A DNA stretch of 64,000 nucleotides from Spirochaetales bacterium (GTDB taxonomy: Bacteria > Spirochaetota > Spirochaetia > Treponematales > UBA12059): contig JAFGNN010000059.1 in assembly GCA_016926955.1 (NCBI GenBank), positions 1-64,000 of the forward strand, written 5' to 3'. The notes beneath the pieces are model-generated. The model was not told the DNA's origin. It made no database searches and worked only from the letters and a program-made list of their open reading frames with translations. The position numbers and the translations under genes are program-made. Shown here piece after piece: positions 43,681-53,114 of this stretch (positions are counted from its first letter, which is position 1; every line of letters starts with the position of its first letter).

Positions 43681-45036
43681 TTACAGCGTGAAGGTCATGC
43701 CGTCGATGAGCATGCCCGGCACCAGGCTGCCGCCCAGGTCGCGGTTCACGTAGCTGCCTGTCTCGGCGATGAAGGAGCGGCGACAGCCTACGGCCTCGAG
43801 CTTGTCGCCCCAGAGGCGGTAGAGGCTCTCGTCGAAGCGCAGGTCCTTGATGGGCGAGACGATCCTGCCGTCCTCCACCCAGACGCAGGCGAAGCGGGTC
43901 ATGCCCGTGACGCGCGCGGAGTCGAAGTCCGACCAGTTGAGGTAGTGGACGTTCGAGACGTAGAGCCCCGTGCCGAGCGCCTCGAGCGCCTTTCCGTCGT
44001 CGAAGTCGCCTGAGGCCACCGAGGGCGAGCGGACGCCTTCCCAATCGGGGGCCCCGTTCGGGACGGCGCCGTACTGCTTCGCCGAGCGGGACGAGACGAT
44101 GGCGTTGGCGAACGCGCCGCCCTCGATCAGGGGCAGGCGCTCGGGCGCGAGCTCGCCGAGTTCGTTGAAGCGCGGTTCCGCGCCGAGCGCGAAGTCCTGG
44201 GCGAGCGAGAATTTCGGGGAGAGCGTCTTGCGGCCGTCGCGGAGGGCCGACCAGGCGCTGGAGCCTTCGCGGTAGGCGCGTTCGGAGAGGCCCATGCGCG
44301 AGAAGAAGGGCACGAAGGCGTCGACCGCGTCCGGCGAGAGCCAGACCCGGTAGGCGCCGGGCGGCAGGACGCGCTCCGGTCGCTTCAGTGCTTCGAGGCG
44401 GGGCAGCTCGGCGGCGAGTTGGCGGCGCCATTCGGCTCCGTCCCACTCGCGGCCCGCGTAGCAGGACTTTACGGCCTTGCCGTTCGGCAGGCAGGCCGAC
44501 CAGTCGGTGGCGAATATCTCCGTGGCGAACCAGTGGCGGGCGCCCGAGCTGGCCGCGGCGCCGCGGCAGACCGGGCCCTGGGAGTGGAGGCCGACGAAGT
44601 CGGCGTCCGCGCTGTCGAGAACGTCGCCGGGTTCGAGCACTTCCTCCACCAGGCGGGAGGGATCGGGCATGCGGCCGGAGAATTCCTCGCGCGAGCTTCC
44701 CGAGGCCGCCGGGAGCGTCTGGTAGGGGTCCTCCGGCAGAAGCGCGGCTTGGTCCCTGAGACGCGCGACCAGGGCGACGCAGGCTTTCGCGTCGGCGTCC
44801 GCATCGCCGGAAAGGTTGACCCCGGAACCCAGGGTGCGGCCGCCCGCGTAGAAGCGCAGGGTCAGGTCGGCTCGCTCGACGGAGCCGAGCTGGCGGACCT
44901 TGCCGTGGTTGAAGCGGAGGAAGGTCGAATCCTCGCCCCCGAAATCGACGGCCAAAGCCTCGCCGCCCTTCAGCGCGCCGAAGAGCGCGTCGCATGCCCG
45001 GCCGAAGCGGGCTTCCATGTCCATCTTCGCGCTCAT
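43681..45036 (-). CDS. tldE: TldE/PmbA-type metallopeptidase subunit
   Basis: 451 residues of the TldD/PmbA family without the HExxxH metal site. Family stretches: LRFNHGKVRQLGSVE, LRFYAGGRTLGSGVNLSGD, LSERAYREGSSAWSALRDGRKTLSPKFSL, VSNVHYLNWSDFDSARVTGMTRFACVWVEDGRIVSPI. It pairs with TldD to form the protease known from microcin maturation and CcdA degradation. Starts with ATGA overlap on the tldD stop. Confidence 0.9.
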   Translation of the reverse strand: MSAKMDMEARFGRACDALFGALKGGEALAVDFGGEDSTFLRFNHGKVRQLGSVERADLTLRFYAGGRTLGSGVNLSGDADADAKACVALVARLRDQAALLPEDPYQTLPAASGSSREEFSGRMPDPSRLVEEVLEPGDVLDSADADFVGLHSQGPVCRGAAASSGARHWFATEIFATDWSACLPNGKAVKSCYAGREWDGAEWRRQLAAELPRLEALKRPERVLPPGAYRVWLSPDAVDAFVPFFSRMGLSERAYREGSSAWSALRDGRKTLSPKFSLAQDFALGAEPRFNELGELAPERLPLIEGGAFANAIVSSRSAKQYGAVPNGAPDWEGVRSPSVASGDFDDGKALEALGTGLYVSNVHYLNWSDFDSARVTGMTRFACVWVEDGRIVSPIKDLRFDESLYRLWGDKLEAVGCRRSFIAETGSYVNRDLGGSLVPGMLIDGMTFTL

Positions 45037-46472
45037 GCTTCGCCTCCGAACACCTCGACGTCGCGGAACGCGCAGACCGGGCTGGCGTGTCCGACGGTGA
45101 TGACCTGGTTCGGCTCGCCCTTGCCGCAGTTCGGCGTGCCGTAGACCCGGAAGGTGGACGCGTCGCCCACTTTGAAGAGGCTGCGCCAGAAGCTCGACGA
45201 GACGCCACGGTAGTTGGGATTGCGCACGACTTGGCCCAGCTTGCCGTTTTCGATGAGCCGGCCGTACTCGCAGCCGAACTGGAACTTGTTGCGGTAGTCG
45301 TCGATGGACCAAGAGCGGTTGGCTTCCATCCATACGCCCTTCTCCACCGAGCCTACGATTTCGTCCAGGGAAGAGTCGCCCGGCTCGAGGTTCAGGTTGG
45401 CCATGCGGTCGATGGGCGCGCGGAACCAGAGCTGGGCGCGCTGGTTGGCGACGCCGGCCTTGCCGGAGCGCGCCTGGCTCTCGAGCGAGCCGAGCGCGCG
45501 CACGAGGATGCCCTTCTCGATGAGGAGCTCCTTGCGCGCGGGGTTGCCGATGTCGTCCGCGGCGTACGAGGCGGGCTCGCTTTCCACCCCCGGATCGAAC
45601 GAGACGTTCATGAGCTCGGACCCGTAGCGGAGAGTGCCTAAGTCCTCGAGCCGGACGAAGCTGGAGCCGGCGAAGTTGCGCTCGTCGCCCAGGATGCGGT
45701 CCAGCTCGAGCGGGTGGCCGACCGATTCGTGGATCTGCAGCATCATCTGGTCGGGCGCCAGCACCAGGTCGCGCCGGTCGGAGGGGCACTCGGGCGCGGA
45801 GAGCAGCTCCACCGCCTGGGCCGCCGCCTGTACGGCCTCGATCCTGATGGCGGGGAAGTCGAGCAGTTCGGCGCCGCCCTGCAGGGTGCGCCCGCGCGGG
45901 CCGTTCAGGGTGCGGCGTTGGGTCAGGGTTCCCTCGCGGGCGACCGCGGTGGCGTTGTACCCGATGACATGCTTGAGCTGGGCGATGTCGGCGCCGGAAG
46001 TGGACACGTACTCCGTCTCCTCGTCGCGGAGCTCGAAGAGGAAGTCCGCGCGGACGATCTTCTCCGAGGAACGCATGGCGCGGGTCGCGTCGACGGCGAA
46101 GGCGCAGAGCTCGTCGGAGCCGGGCAGGCGCCCCGGCGCGCGCTTCGTCTCCCACTTCGCGACGGTGGCGGGCCGGACCGAGCGGTCGAAGGCGTGGACG
46201 GGCCGGGCCGATCCGACGCGGGCCAGCGTCAAGGCACGCTCGGCGGCGCGAGAGAGCGCCAGGGAATCCAGCGAGGCGACGGCGGCGTAGCCGAACTGGC
46301 CGCGGTAGAGCACCTCGACCATGCAGCCTTCGTCGACGTAGTCGTAGGCCAGGTCGAAACGGCCGTCCTTCGCCTGCAACGCGCGCGCGGAAAGGCGCAC
46401 GCGCCGCAAGCCGCACCACTCGGCCCCGGGCGGCGCTATCTCTCCCACGAGTTTTTTCACGCTTACGGACAT
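45033..46472 (-). CDS. tldD: TldD-type zinc metallopeptidase subunit
   Basis: 479 residues from ATG 46472 behind GAGGAGGAATCG. The metal site H248-E-S-V-G-H253 (HExxxH) is intact. Other stretches: YVSTSGADIAQLKHVIGYN, RNFAGSSFVRLEDLG and FRVYGTPNCGKGEPNQVITVGHASP, with a Cys near the C-terminus that acts as a further ligand. Catalytic partner of TldE. An upstream TACTAT (46493-46498 on this strand) may be its -10. Confidence 0.92.
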   Translation of the reverse strand: MSVSVKKLVGEIAPPGAEWCGLRRVRLSARALQAKDGRFDLAYDYVDEGCMVEVLYRGQFGYAAVASLDSLALSRAAERALTLARVGSARPVHAFDRSVRPATVAKWETKRAPGRLPGSDELCAFAVDATRAMRSSEKIVRADFLFELRDEETEYVSTSGADIAQLKHVIGYNATAVAREGTLTQRRTLNGPRGRTLQGGAELLDFPAIRIEAVQAAAQAVELLSAPECPSDRRDLVLAPDQMMLQIHESVGHPLELDRILGDERNFAGSSFVRLEDLGTLRYGSELMNVSFDPGVESEPASYAADDIGNPARKELLIEKGILVRALGSLESQARSGKAGVANQRAQLWFRAPIDRMANLNLEPGDSSLDEIVGSVEKGVWMEANRSWSIDDYRNKFQFGCEYGRLIENGKLGQVVRNPNYRGVSSSFWRSLFKVGDASTFRVYGTPNCGKGEPNQVITVGHASPVCAFRDVEVFGGEA

Positions 46473-46675
46473 CGATTCCTCCTCGGCTGTGCATAGTACG
46501 CTCGGATTCCGGGATCGGGGGAGGAAAAACGCGCCGGACGGAAATGCCGCCCGGGCGCCGGCCAACGGCGAGGGCGAGTGCGATGGGAACGGCGATGGCG
46601 CGGACCAAATCGCAGGACGGGGCATGAGGCGCGCCGGGCTCGACGCCCGGGAAGCGGCGCTCCATGATTGAGGTC

Positions 46676-48025
46676 ATGGCTATCAAACGGGTATCGGGCG
46701 GACGCGCCATCGGGACCATCCTCGCGCTCGCGGCCACGTTCGCCGCGGCCTGCGCTTGCGCGCCTTCCGGAAAAGGCCCGGCAGGAACGGCGGCGGCGCC
46801 CGACGTCGACGGCGCCGCCGTGCTCGCGCTGGCGGCCGAGCTCGCCGGCCCTGATTATTCGGGGCGGGCGCTCGGTTCTCCCGGCGGCGCGCTGGCGGCG
46901 GAGCTGCTCGCGGAGCGCCTCCGCGGGGCCGGCTATTCGGTGGTCTTCCGGGAATTCCCGGAGCGGGTGCCGGTCAATGCCGGAAACGCCGCGCTCGAGA
47001 CGGTCGCCCCCGACGGAGCCAGGCGGAGCTTTGCCTGGCGGGAGGATTTCCGGGAGATCGCCCGCGGAGGCTACGAAGGCGGTCGTGCGGAGGGCCCTCT
47101 CTTCGTCGTGTCGGATCCGGAGGCGCCGTTTCCACGCGGTTCCATCCTGCTCGTACCTGGCCGACTGCACGACCCGGAAGACGACGCGTCATACGCCGCG
47201 CGCGGCGCCGCCGGCCTCGTGGGCGAGCTCGTGGGGACGGATCCCGCCAGGCGCCCGCTCTGGGCGGGCCAGGCCCCCGGCGCGCTCGTCGAACCTCTGG
47301 CGGGCTTCGTCAAGCTGGGCATCTCGGCCGAGGCGTTCGATCTGCTTTCCGCCTCGCCTCCCGGAACGCGCGCCCTGATCGAAAGCCCGCTCCGCTTCGT
47401 CGACGTCACGGGCCGCAACGTGGTAGCCACGCGGGACGGCGACGGCGGAGGCCCCGCGCCCCGCCTCTTGATCTGCGCGCATTACGACCACGTCGGAACG
47501 GATCCCGACGGCTCGTACTTCCCCGGCGCGCTGGACAACGCCTCGGGGGCCGCCATGGCGGTGGCCCTGGGCGAAGCCCTGGCGCTCGCGCTTCCGGACG
47601 CGGATCTCGCTATCCTGCTGACGGACGGGGAAGAAGTGAACCTCTCGGGCGCGAGCGCGTTTGCGCGCGCGCCGGACTTTCCGATCGCCGGCATTTCGGC
47701 GCTGAATCTGGACATGCTCGGTTCGCGGGCCGACATGGAGCTCTCGGTCTATTCGCTCGGAGATTCCGCCGGATCGAAGTTGGCCCGCTCGTTGGTGGCG
47801 GCGCTCGAGGCGGCCGGCTTCCGCGCCGCCCACGAGGCGCCGGTGCTGAACCTCGACCACGGTCCGCTTTCGCGCGCGGGCGCTGGCGCCGCCTCCATCA
47901 CCGAGTACGACACGGCGGATTACCACACCAAGCGCGACCTGCCGTCCGGGTTGTCGGACGTGGAGCTGGACCGGCTCGGCGACGCGCTCGCCGCCTGGGC
48001 GCTCGCTGAAATCGCCGGTCGCTGA
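46676..48025 (+). CDS. M28-family zinc aminopeptidase, lipoprotein
   Basis: 449 residues. Signal peptide MAIKRVSGGRAIGTILALA followed by AACACAPSGKG, a likely lipobox. The M28 catalytic core is complete: LICAHYDHVGTDPDG (His), FPGALDNASGAAM (Asp bridging two zincs), TDGEEVNLSGA (catalytic Glu), LNLDMLGSR (Asp) and ITEYDTADYHTKRD (His). Removes N-terminal residues from peptides outside the inner membrane. GAGG lies 4 nt before the start; an ATG at 46664 is the alternative. Confidence 0.88.
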   Translation: MAIKRVSGGRAIGTILALAATFAAACACAPSGKGPAGTAAAPDVDGAAVLALAAELAGPDYSGRALGSPGGALAAELLAERLRGAGYSVVFREFPERVPVNAGNAALETVAPDGARRSFAWREDFREIARGGYEGGRAEGPLFVVSDPEAPFPRGSILLVPGRLHDPEDDASYAARGAAGLVGELVGTDPARRPLWAGQAPGALVEPLAGFVKLGISAEAFDLLSASPPGTRALIESPLRFVDVTGRNVVATRDGDGGGPAPRLLICAHYDHVGTDPDGSYFPGALDNASGAAMAVALGEALALALPDADLAILLTDGEEVNLSGASAFARAPDFPIAGISALNLDMLGSRADMELSVYSLGDSAGSKLARSLVAALEAAGFRAAHEAPVLNLDHGPLSRAGAGAASITEYDTADYHTKRDLPSGLSDVELDRLGDALAAWALAEIAGR

Positions 48026-48079
48026 GGGGAAGCGCGCGTCGATCCCACCGCTCGCGGATGGGATCGCGGCAGCCGCGGC

Positions 48080-48298
48080 TCAGGCTTCGTCGCCCGATTC
48101 GTCCGAGCCATCCCCGTCGTCGTCGGAGTCGGGGGGAATGATGTTGCCGTCGGCGTCGAGCGGGTTGCCGTCCGCGTCGATCAGGCCCGCCTCGATGGCG
48201 GCCTTGCGCTCCTTCTTTTTCTGGAGCTTCTCTTCCTTCTTCTTCTGCTTCTCGAGTTCCTTGTGGCGCTTGGCGCTTGAATACTGGTTAGGTCTCAC
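48080..48298 (-). CDS. Small Lys/Glu-rich protein, unknown
   Basis: 72 residues from GTG 48298 with GAGGAGGGGAA as ribosome-binding site. MRPNQYSSAKRHKELEKQKK, a KKEE-rich helix, then GLIDADGNPLDADGNIIPP and an Asp-rich tail. Conserved-looking: the AxxDxDGNPLDxDGN repeat could be a loop. Not assigned; small proteins with this basic helix plus acidic tail occur in Treponema-like genomes. It ends 55 bp from the convergent M28 gene. Confidence 0.6.
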   Translation of the reverse strand: MRPNQYSSAKRHKELEKQKKKEEKLQKKKERKAAIEAGLIDADGNPLDADGNIIPPDSDDDGDGSDESGDEA

Positions 48299-48426
48299 TT
48301 CCCCTCCTCGGGCGTTTCGGTATGCCTCAATAATACCGTCAGGCCGGGATTCGGAACACCCGCGGTGCCCCGAATCAAGCCGAATTCCGGAAAGTAGCCT
48401 GCCCGTGAAAGCCGTCGGAGCCCGGC

Positions 48427-49074
48427 TCAGCCGATCAGGAGCCCGGGAAGCAGGAGTACGTCCGACGCGCCGTCCACGAGGATGCCGCCCGCGCCGAGTT
48501 CGAGCGGCACGGCAAGGTCGACGTCGTGGCGGTCGCCGATGGAGACGCAGTCCGTCAGCGCCACTCCGAGCAGCCGGGCCGCGAGCTCGAAGGGTTCGCG
48601 GGCCGGCTTCGAGCGCATGGTGTCGTCCAGGCCCACCACGGCCTCGAATCGAGCCTCCACGCCGAGCGCGGCGAGCCCCTTCAGCGCGACGAGGCGGGGA
48701 TTGTTGGTCACGGCGGCCAGCTTGAAACGCCGCGCGAGGAGCGCGAGCGCCTCGTCGAGCTTCAAGTCCCGCGCGAGCCACGCCGAGGGCTCTATCAGGC
48801 GTTCGCGCCAGGCCACGCTCGTGGCAAGGTCGACGCCGAGCGCGGCCATCGCGTTGCCGAGGCTCGTGGTCTCCCGGCCTTCGCGCGCCCCGAGTTCGCG
48901 GCGCGCGCGTTCCACCTCGGCGCGCACCTCGTCGAGCGGACGGCCGCGGACGCGCGCGAGCTCCTCCACCAGCACCTCGACCTGGAAGCGGGCGTAGCGG
49001 TCGTTGTCGTAGAGTGTTCCGTCGATGTCGAAAAGGAGGGCCCGAGGATGCTTCGGGAGGAAGAAGACCTTCAA
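48427..49074 (-). CDS. HAD-superfamily phosphatase
   Basis: 215 residues. Motif I LLFDIDGTLYDN, cap region 20-90, motif II AAVTNNPRL, motif III K in SKPAREPFELAA and motif IV IGDRHDVDLAVP. Looks like a phosphoglycolate-phosphatase-type or pyrimidine-nucleotidase-type hydrolase; substrate unknown. 10 bp downstream of prs on the same strand, so likely co-transcribed with it. Confidence 0.9.
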   Translation of the reverse strand: MKVFFLPKHPRALLFDIDGTLYDNDRYARFQVEVLVEELARVRGRPLDEVRAEVERARRELGAREGRETTSLGNAMAALGVDLATSVAWRERLIEPSAWLARDLKLDEALALLARRFKLAAVTNNPRLVALKGLAALGVEARFEAVVGLDDTMRSKPAREPFELAARLLGVALTDCVSIGDRHDVDLAVPLELGAGGILVDGASDVLLLPGLLIG

Positions 49075-49084
49075 GCGGCGAGGC

Positions 49085-50383
49085 TCAAGCCGGCTCGACC
49101 GGCAGGTCCTCGGCCTGGATGAGCTCGCCCTGGGCCGAGGCGTTCTTCTGCTGCGAGCGCCTGATGCGCTTGGCGATCAGGTCGCGGTTGTCGAGCATGG
49201 GCGAGAGCGAGCGGTTATGGTGCAGCAGGCTGATGATCTGCGCGAAGAGCGTGGTCACGTCGGCCTGGATGTACCATTCCTTCTTGAGCAGGTCGTCGTG
49301 GTTGACCGCGTTGGTGCCGATGATGCGCGTGAAGCGGCCCTCGCGGTAAGCCGCTTCGAAATCGTCGATGGCGCTACCGGAGAAGAACGGCAGGCTGACG
49401 GCGCAGATCACCTGCTTGGCGCCCTGGGCGCGGAGGAACTTCATGGCCTTGAGCAGGGTGCCGCCCGTGCCGAGCATGTCGTCGGCCATGAAGACGATCT
49501 TGCCGTTGACGTCGCCGAGCAGCTTCATGTCCGTGATGTTCGACTCGTTGGCGCTCTTCGTCACCTTCGAGTAGTCCCGCTCCTTGTAGAGCAGGGCGAG
49601 CGGCTTCTGCAGCGTGCTGGCGTAGAACTTGTTCCGGTCGACGGCGCCCGTGTCCGGCGAGACCACGACCAGGTCGTCGTCGTTCACGTCGATGACGTCG
49701 GCGAGCTTCTGTATGACCTGGTAGCTGGCGTGGAGGTTCTCCAGGCGCGTGCGGTTGAAGCAGTTCTCGATCTCGCGGCTGTGGATGTCCAGCGTGATGA
49801 TGCGCGCGACGCCCAGGAATTCCATGATCTGCCCGAATCGCGCGGCGGTGAGTCCCTCGCGGCCCTTCTTCTTGTGCTGGCGCGAGTAGGGATAGGTCGG
49901 CAGGACTAATGTGATGCGGCCGGCGCCGGCCTGGGTGGCGGCGTCGACGGCGGAAAGCAGGGCGAAGATGTGGTCGTTTATCGAAAGGAGGCGCTCGTCG
50001 CTGCCTTCGTTGAATTTGATGGGAAGGTGGTTCTCGACGTCCTGGACGATGTAGACGTCCTTGCCGCGCACGGAGTCGACGATCTCGGTCTTGATCTCGC
50101 CGTTGGCGAACATGGTGAAGCGCGCGTTGATGCGGAAACGGGGGCTGCGGTACTGGTTGACGTCCCCGGGGATGTAAAGGAGCTCGGACGCGATGTCGAA
50201 GTCGAAATTGATCTTCCTGGTCACCAGCTCGCGGGAAATGTGGTAGCGCTCCCCGAGGACGAGCGACTTCCGGTCGAAGCGGCGACGGTATATCGACGAG
50301 AGCTTGCGGGCCACCGACTCCGCGAACGCTTCGCCGCCGGGGCAAGCCAGAATGCCGAGCTTGGTCGGGTCTGAGTAGTTCAT
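49085..50383 (-). CDS. prs: Ribose-phosphate pyrophosphokinase, long form
   Basis: 432 residues, longer than the usual 310-320. Starts at ATG 50383. Two PRTase-like halves: the ATP/ribose-phosphate loops (FSSIYRRRFD equivalent, PTYPYSRQHKKKGREG), the flexible DIHSREIENCFNR, VVSPDTGAVDRNKFYASTL and the PRPP loop IVFMADDMLGTGGTLLKA. Extra sequence at the N-terminus (about 30-60 residues) and a C-terminal helix (LIAKRIRRSQQKNASAQ) account for the excess. Makes PRPP for nucleotide synthesis. Confidence 0.92.
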   Translation of the reverse strand: MNYSDPTKLGILACPGGEAFAESVARKLSSIYRRRFDRKSLVLGERYHISRELVTRKINFDFDIASELLYIPGDVNQYRSPRFRINARFTMFANGEIKTEIVDSVRGKDVYIVQDVENHLPIKFNEGSDERLLSINDHIFALLSAVDAATQAGAGRITLVLPTYPYSRQHKKKGREGLTAARFGQIMEFLGVARIITLDIHSREIENCFNRTRLENLHASYQVIQKLADVIDVNDDDLVVVSPDTGAVDRNKFYASTLQKPLALLYKERDYSKVTKSANESNITDMKLLGDVNGKIVFMADDMLGTGGTLLKAMKFLRAQGAKQVICAVSLPFFSGSAIDDFEAAYREGRFTRIIGTNAVNHDDLLKKEWYIQADVTTLFAQIISLLHHNRSLSPMLDNRDLIAKRIRRSQQKNASAQGELIQAEDLPVEPA

Positions 50384-50415
50384 CGTGCCTCGTCGCCCTG
50401 AGGGAGGATGCGACG

Positions 50416-50445
50416 ATTCTACGGTTTTGGAGATATGCCTGTCAA
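50416..50445 (-). promoter_or_regulatory. Promoter of prs
   Basis: On the minus strand TTGACA (50440-50445), an 18-bp spacer and TAGAAT (50416-50421), about 33 bp before the start codon. Perfect -35 and a good -10. Confidence 0.68.
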
Positions 50446-50547
50446 TCGACGCGTCCGCCTGTATTCCGATTGCCATCGCGCTATCATTGGCTGCGTGCGC
50501 CCCGTCACGGGGGCACGATCCCGGCTCGCCCGAAGGGGAGTTTCGTC

Positions 50548-51804
50548 ATGAAACGAATCGTTTTCACGCTCGCGGCCCTGTTGGCCGCGACGACCATCGC
50601 GCTCGTCGCGCAGGACGCGGACGAAGTACTCGAAAAAGCCCGCCAGGAATACCTCGACGCCACGGGCGGGACCGCTCCGGACGCCGGGAACGAAGGCGAC
50701 GGAAGCACGACCGTCATCGTCATCGTCGAGGCGCCCGGAACCCCCGAGGCTCCGGAGCGCTACCCCGCCGAGCTCGACGGTGGCCGCTGGCCTCTCGTAT
50801 TCAACTGGGTGCCCGGCGTCGGCGTTCCCATGGGTTCGGTCGACGCTTCGCTTGCCTTCGGCGGGATCGGCTCGCTCGCCCGGAGCGTCGAGGGCATCCA
50901 GGCTTCTTCGGTCTTCTCGCTGTCCGAAGGGAACGTGGAGGGCTTCCAGCTCTCGGGCGTCTTCAACATCGCCGGCGGCGGTCTCGAAGGCTTCCAGAGC
51001 GCCGGGGTCTTCAATATCGCCGGTGCCGGGGTCCAGGGTTTCCAGGGAGCCGGCGTCTTCAATATCGCCGGAGGCGACGTCGAAGGGTTCCAGGGAGCCG
51101 GCGTCTTCAACATCGCCGATGACATCGAAGGCTTCCAGGGTGCCGGCGTCTTCAACATCGCGGACAGGATCGACGGAACACAGGTGGCCGGCGTCTTCAA
51201 CATCGCGGGCCAGGCCGAGGGCTTCATGATCGCTCCGGTCAATGTCGCCGACAGCCTCGACGGCGTCGCGCTCGGCCTCATCAACCTCATAGGCGACGGC
51301 GTCAACGAGGTCGGCTTCGAGTACGCCCCGGCGGCCGAACTCTACGGCATGATTTGGCGCAACGGCACCCATTCCCTGTTCTCGCTCGTCCGGCTGAGCG
51401 CCCCGATCGAAAACCTGCCCGAAACCTGGAGCGAACAGCTGGCGCTGTCCCTCGGCCTCGGCACGCGCCTGTCGCTCGGGCGCGCCTCCTGGATCGACCT
51501 TGACCTTTCCGGCGAACGAGTGTTGGACAAAGCCTTCCGGACCGGCGCCGTCGCGGCGCTGGATTCCGGCGACGCCCTCGCGCTCTGGCGCGCCTTCGCC
51601 CCGTACCCGAGCCTCGGCCTTTCAGCCGGAGCGCGGCTGGGGCCTCTCAAGGCATGGATCGGCGCGCGCGTCGACATCGACCTTCCCGGGCTCGTCGTCA
51701 CCGACGAACGTTGGCATGATCCCGAAATGCCGATCTGGTCCGGCGTCTTCTTCGGAAACGAATGGACGGCCAGGCCACGCCTGGTGCTCGGGATGGCGTT
51801 CTGA
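50548..51804 (+). CDS. Secreted surface protein with LA_2272-type GVFNIA repeats
   Basis: 418 residues. Signal peptide (MKRIVFTLAALLAATTIALVAQ). Residues about 115-260 consist of eight or nine repeats of 14-16 residues built on VEGFQGAGVFNIAGG; the first and last units drift (VEGIQASSVFSLSEG, LDGVALGLINLIGDG). This pattern matches the surface repeat proteins named after Leptospira LA_2272. The C-terminal 160 residues look like outer-membrane beta-strands ending in LVLGMAF. AAGGGGAG precedes the ATG. Confidence 0.85.
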   Translation: MKRIVFTLAALLAATTIALVAQDADEVLEKARQEYLDATGGTAPDAGNEGDGSTTVIVIVEAPGTPEAPERYPAELDGGRWPLVFNWVPGVGVPMGSVDASLAFGGIGSLARSVEGIQASSVFSLSEGNVEGFQLSGVFNIAGGGLEGFQSAGVFNIAGAGVQGFQGAGVFNIAGGDVEGFQGAGVFNIADDIEGFQGAGVFNIADRIDGTQVAGVFNIAGQAEGFMIAPVNVADSLDGVALGLINLIGDGVNEVGFEYAPAAELYGMIWRNGTHSLFSLVRLSAPIENLPETWSEQLALSLGLGTRLSLGRASWIDLDLSGERVLDKAFRTGAVAALDSGDALALWRAFAPYPSLGLSAGARLGPLKAWIGARVDIDLPGLVVTDERWHDPEMPIWSGVFFGNEWTARPRLVLGMAF

Positions 51805-51914
51805 TCGTCGGCCGGGAGGTAACCTGCGCTCGAAAGCGCGGTTTCCATGCGGTATACTGTACCGAGAATTGCGAAGCAGCCGCGCGCCATTATCCGCGCG
51901 GCGGGGAGTCGAAC

Positions 51915-53042
51915 GTGAAGCGTCCAGTCCTCGTCCTTTCCGTCGCGGCGCTGGCGATAGCCGCCTTGGCCCTTTCCGCCACCGCGCCGGCCGTGGCCCC
52001 GTTCGGCGAAATCGACTACGTCGAAGGCAGCGTGACCGTCACGCGCGCGGGCAAGGCCATGACGGACCCGAACTTCGGCGATCCCATCCGACCGGACGAC
52101 CTGGTCAAGACCGGCCCGGACGGGACGCTGATCATAGCCATGGACAAGACCACCGGCATGCGGGGCACCATCACCGTAAAGCCCCGCTCGGCGGTCTACA
52201 TCCGCCTCGACCCGAAGGCGGGCTCCCAGAAAACCACGCTCGAACTCATGGCCGGCCAGATCGCCAGCAAGGTGACGAAGCTCGCCGGGGCGCCGAGCAT
52301 GAAGGTGCAGACCGCGGTAGCCACAGCCGGCGTCCGCGGGACCGAATATGGCGTGCTCAGCTCGGTGAACGGCTCCATCTCGGTGTTCTGCCTCGAAGGC
52401 GCCGTGTTCGTCGAGGACGAGACGGGTGAACTCGACGTGCCCGCCGGCCGCGCCGCCGAACGGAAGGCCGGCCAACGGCTCAAGGTCCTGCCCGTCGCCG
52501 TTTCGAGCGGCGAGGATTTCGCGCGACGCTGGATTTCCGACGAGATCGAAGTCTTCAAGGGCGGCGCGCTCAAGTTCCTCGACGACTACGCGACCCGTTA
52601 CGACGATCTCAAGAAGCGCTTTGATACGGCCTTCGAGCCGATACAGCGCTCCGCCGCGCTCAAGAAGTGGATGGACGAGGACCGTGCCGGAACCCTCGTC
52701 AACCCGCGCTCGCCTTCGACCCTTCGGGAGAAGAAGGAAGTGGACGGCCCCATCCTCGAGGCGCGCAAGGTCCTGTTCATGTTCGAGCGCATCTATTACC
52801 GCCTCGACGAGATCGACGCCATAGTCCGCGGCACGAGCCTCGAGCGCGAGCTGATCCGACCCGGCCTGACGGTCGGCGAGTTCCTCAGGCGCATCCGCGA
52901 CGAACGGGACGCGCTCGGCAAGCGCGTAGCCCTCTACCGCTACGCCGAGAAGCTCTACAACATGCGTTCCGAGACGAACCCGTTCGGCGACTCCGGCGGC
53001 TCCTTCTTCGGCGACTCGGGTTCCTTCTTCGGCAAACCCTGA
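51915..53042 (+). CDS. FecR-domain secreted protein
   Basis: 375 residues from GTG 51915. Signal peptide (KRPVLVLSVAALAIAALALSATAPA), then a FecR-type domain: GSVTVTRAGKAM, LVKTGPDGTLIIAM, ITVKPRSAVYIRL, ELMAGQIASKV and VQTAVATAGVRGTEYGV. Helical C-terminus ending GDSGGSFFGDSGSFFG, two copies of a GDSGSFFG motif. FecR-like proteins in spirochaetes are often surface or peptidoglycan-associated. A TATACT at 51853-51858 may be its -10. Follows the repeat protein by 110 bp. Confidence 0.87.
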   Translation: MKRPVLVLSVAALAIAALALSATAPAVAPFGEIDYVEGSVTVTRAGKAMTDPNFGDPIRPDDLVKTGPDGTLIIAMDKTTGMRGTITVKPRSAVYIRLDPKAGSQKTTLELMAGQIASKVTKLAGAPSMKVQTAVATAGVRGTEYGVLSSVNGSISVFCLEGAVFVEDETGELDVPAGRAAERKAGQRLKVLPVAVSSGEDFARRWISDEIEVFKGGALKFLDDYATRYDDLKKRFDTAFEPIQRSAALKKWMDEDRAGTLVNPRSPSTLREKKEVDGPILEARKVLFMFERIYYRLDEIDAIVRGTSLERELIRPGLTVGEFLRRIRDERDALGKRVALYRYAEKLYNMRSETNPFGDSGGSFFGDSGSFFGKP

Positions 53043-53060
53043 ACGAAGCGCGCCCGTTCC

Positions 53061-53098
53061 GACGCCGCCCGAGGACGCTTTCGCGTACGGGCGGCGTC
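53061..53098 (+). repeat. Perfect 11-bp hairpin before the UMP kinase gene
   Basis: GACGCCGCCCG (53061-53071) pairs with CGGGCGGCGTC (53088-53098). It lies just after the FecR gene and 5 bp before the -10 box of the next gene. It may end FecR transcription; no T-run. Confidence 0.6.
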
Positions 53099-53114
53099 CT
53101 GCTATACTGGGTCC

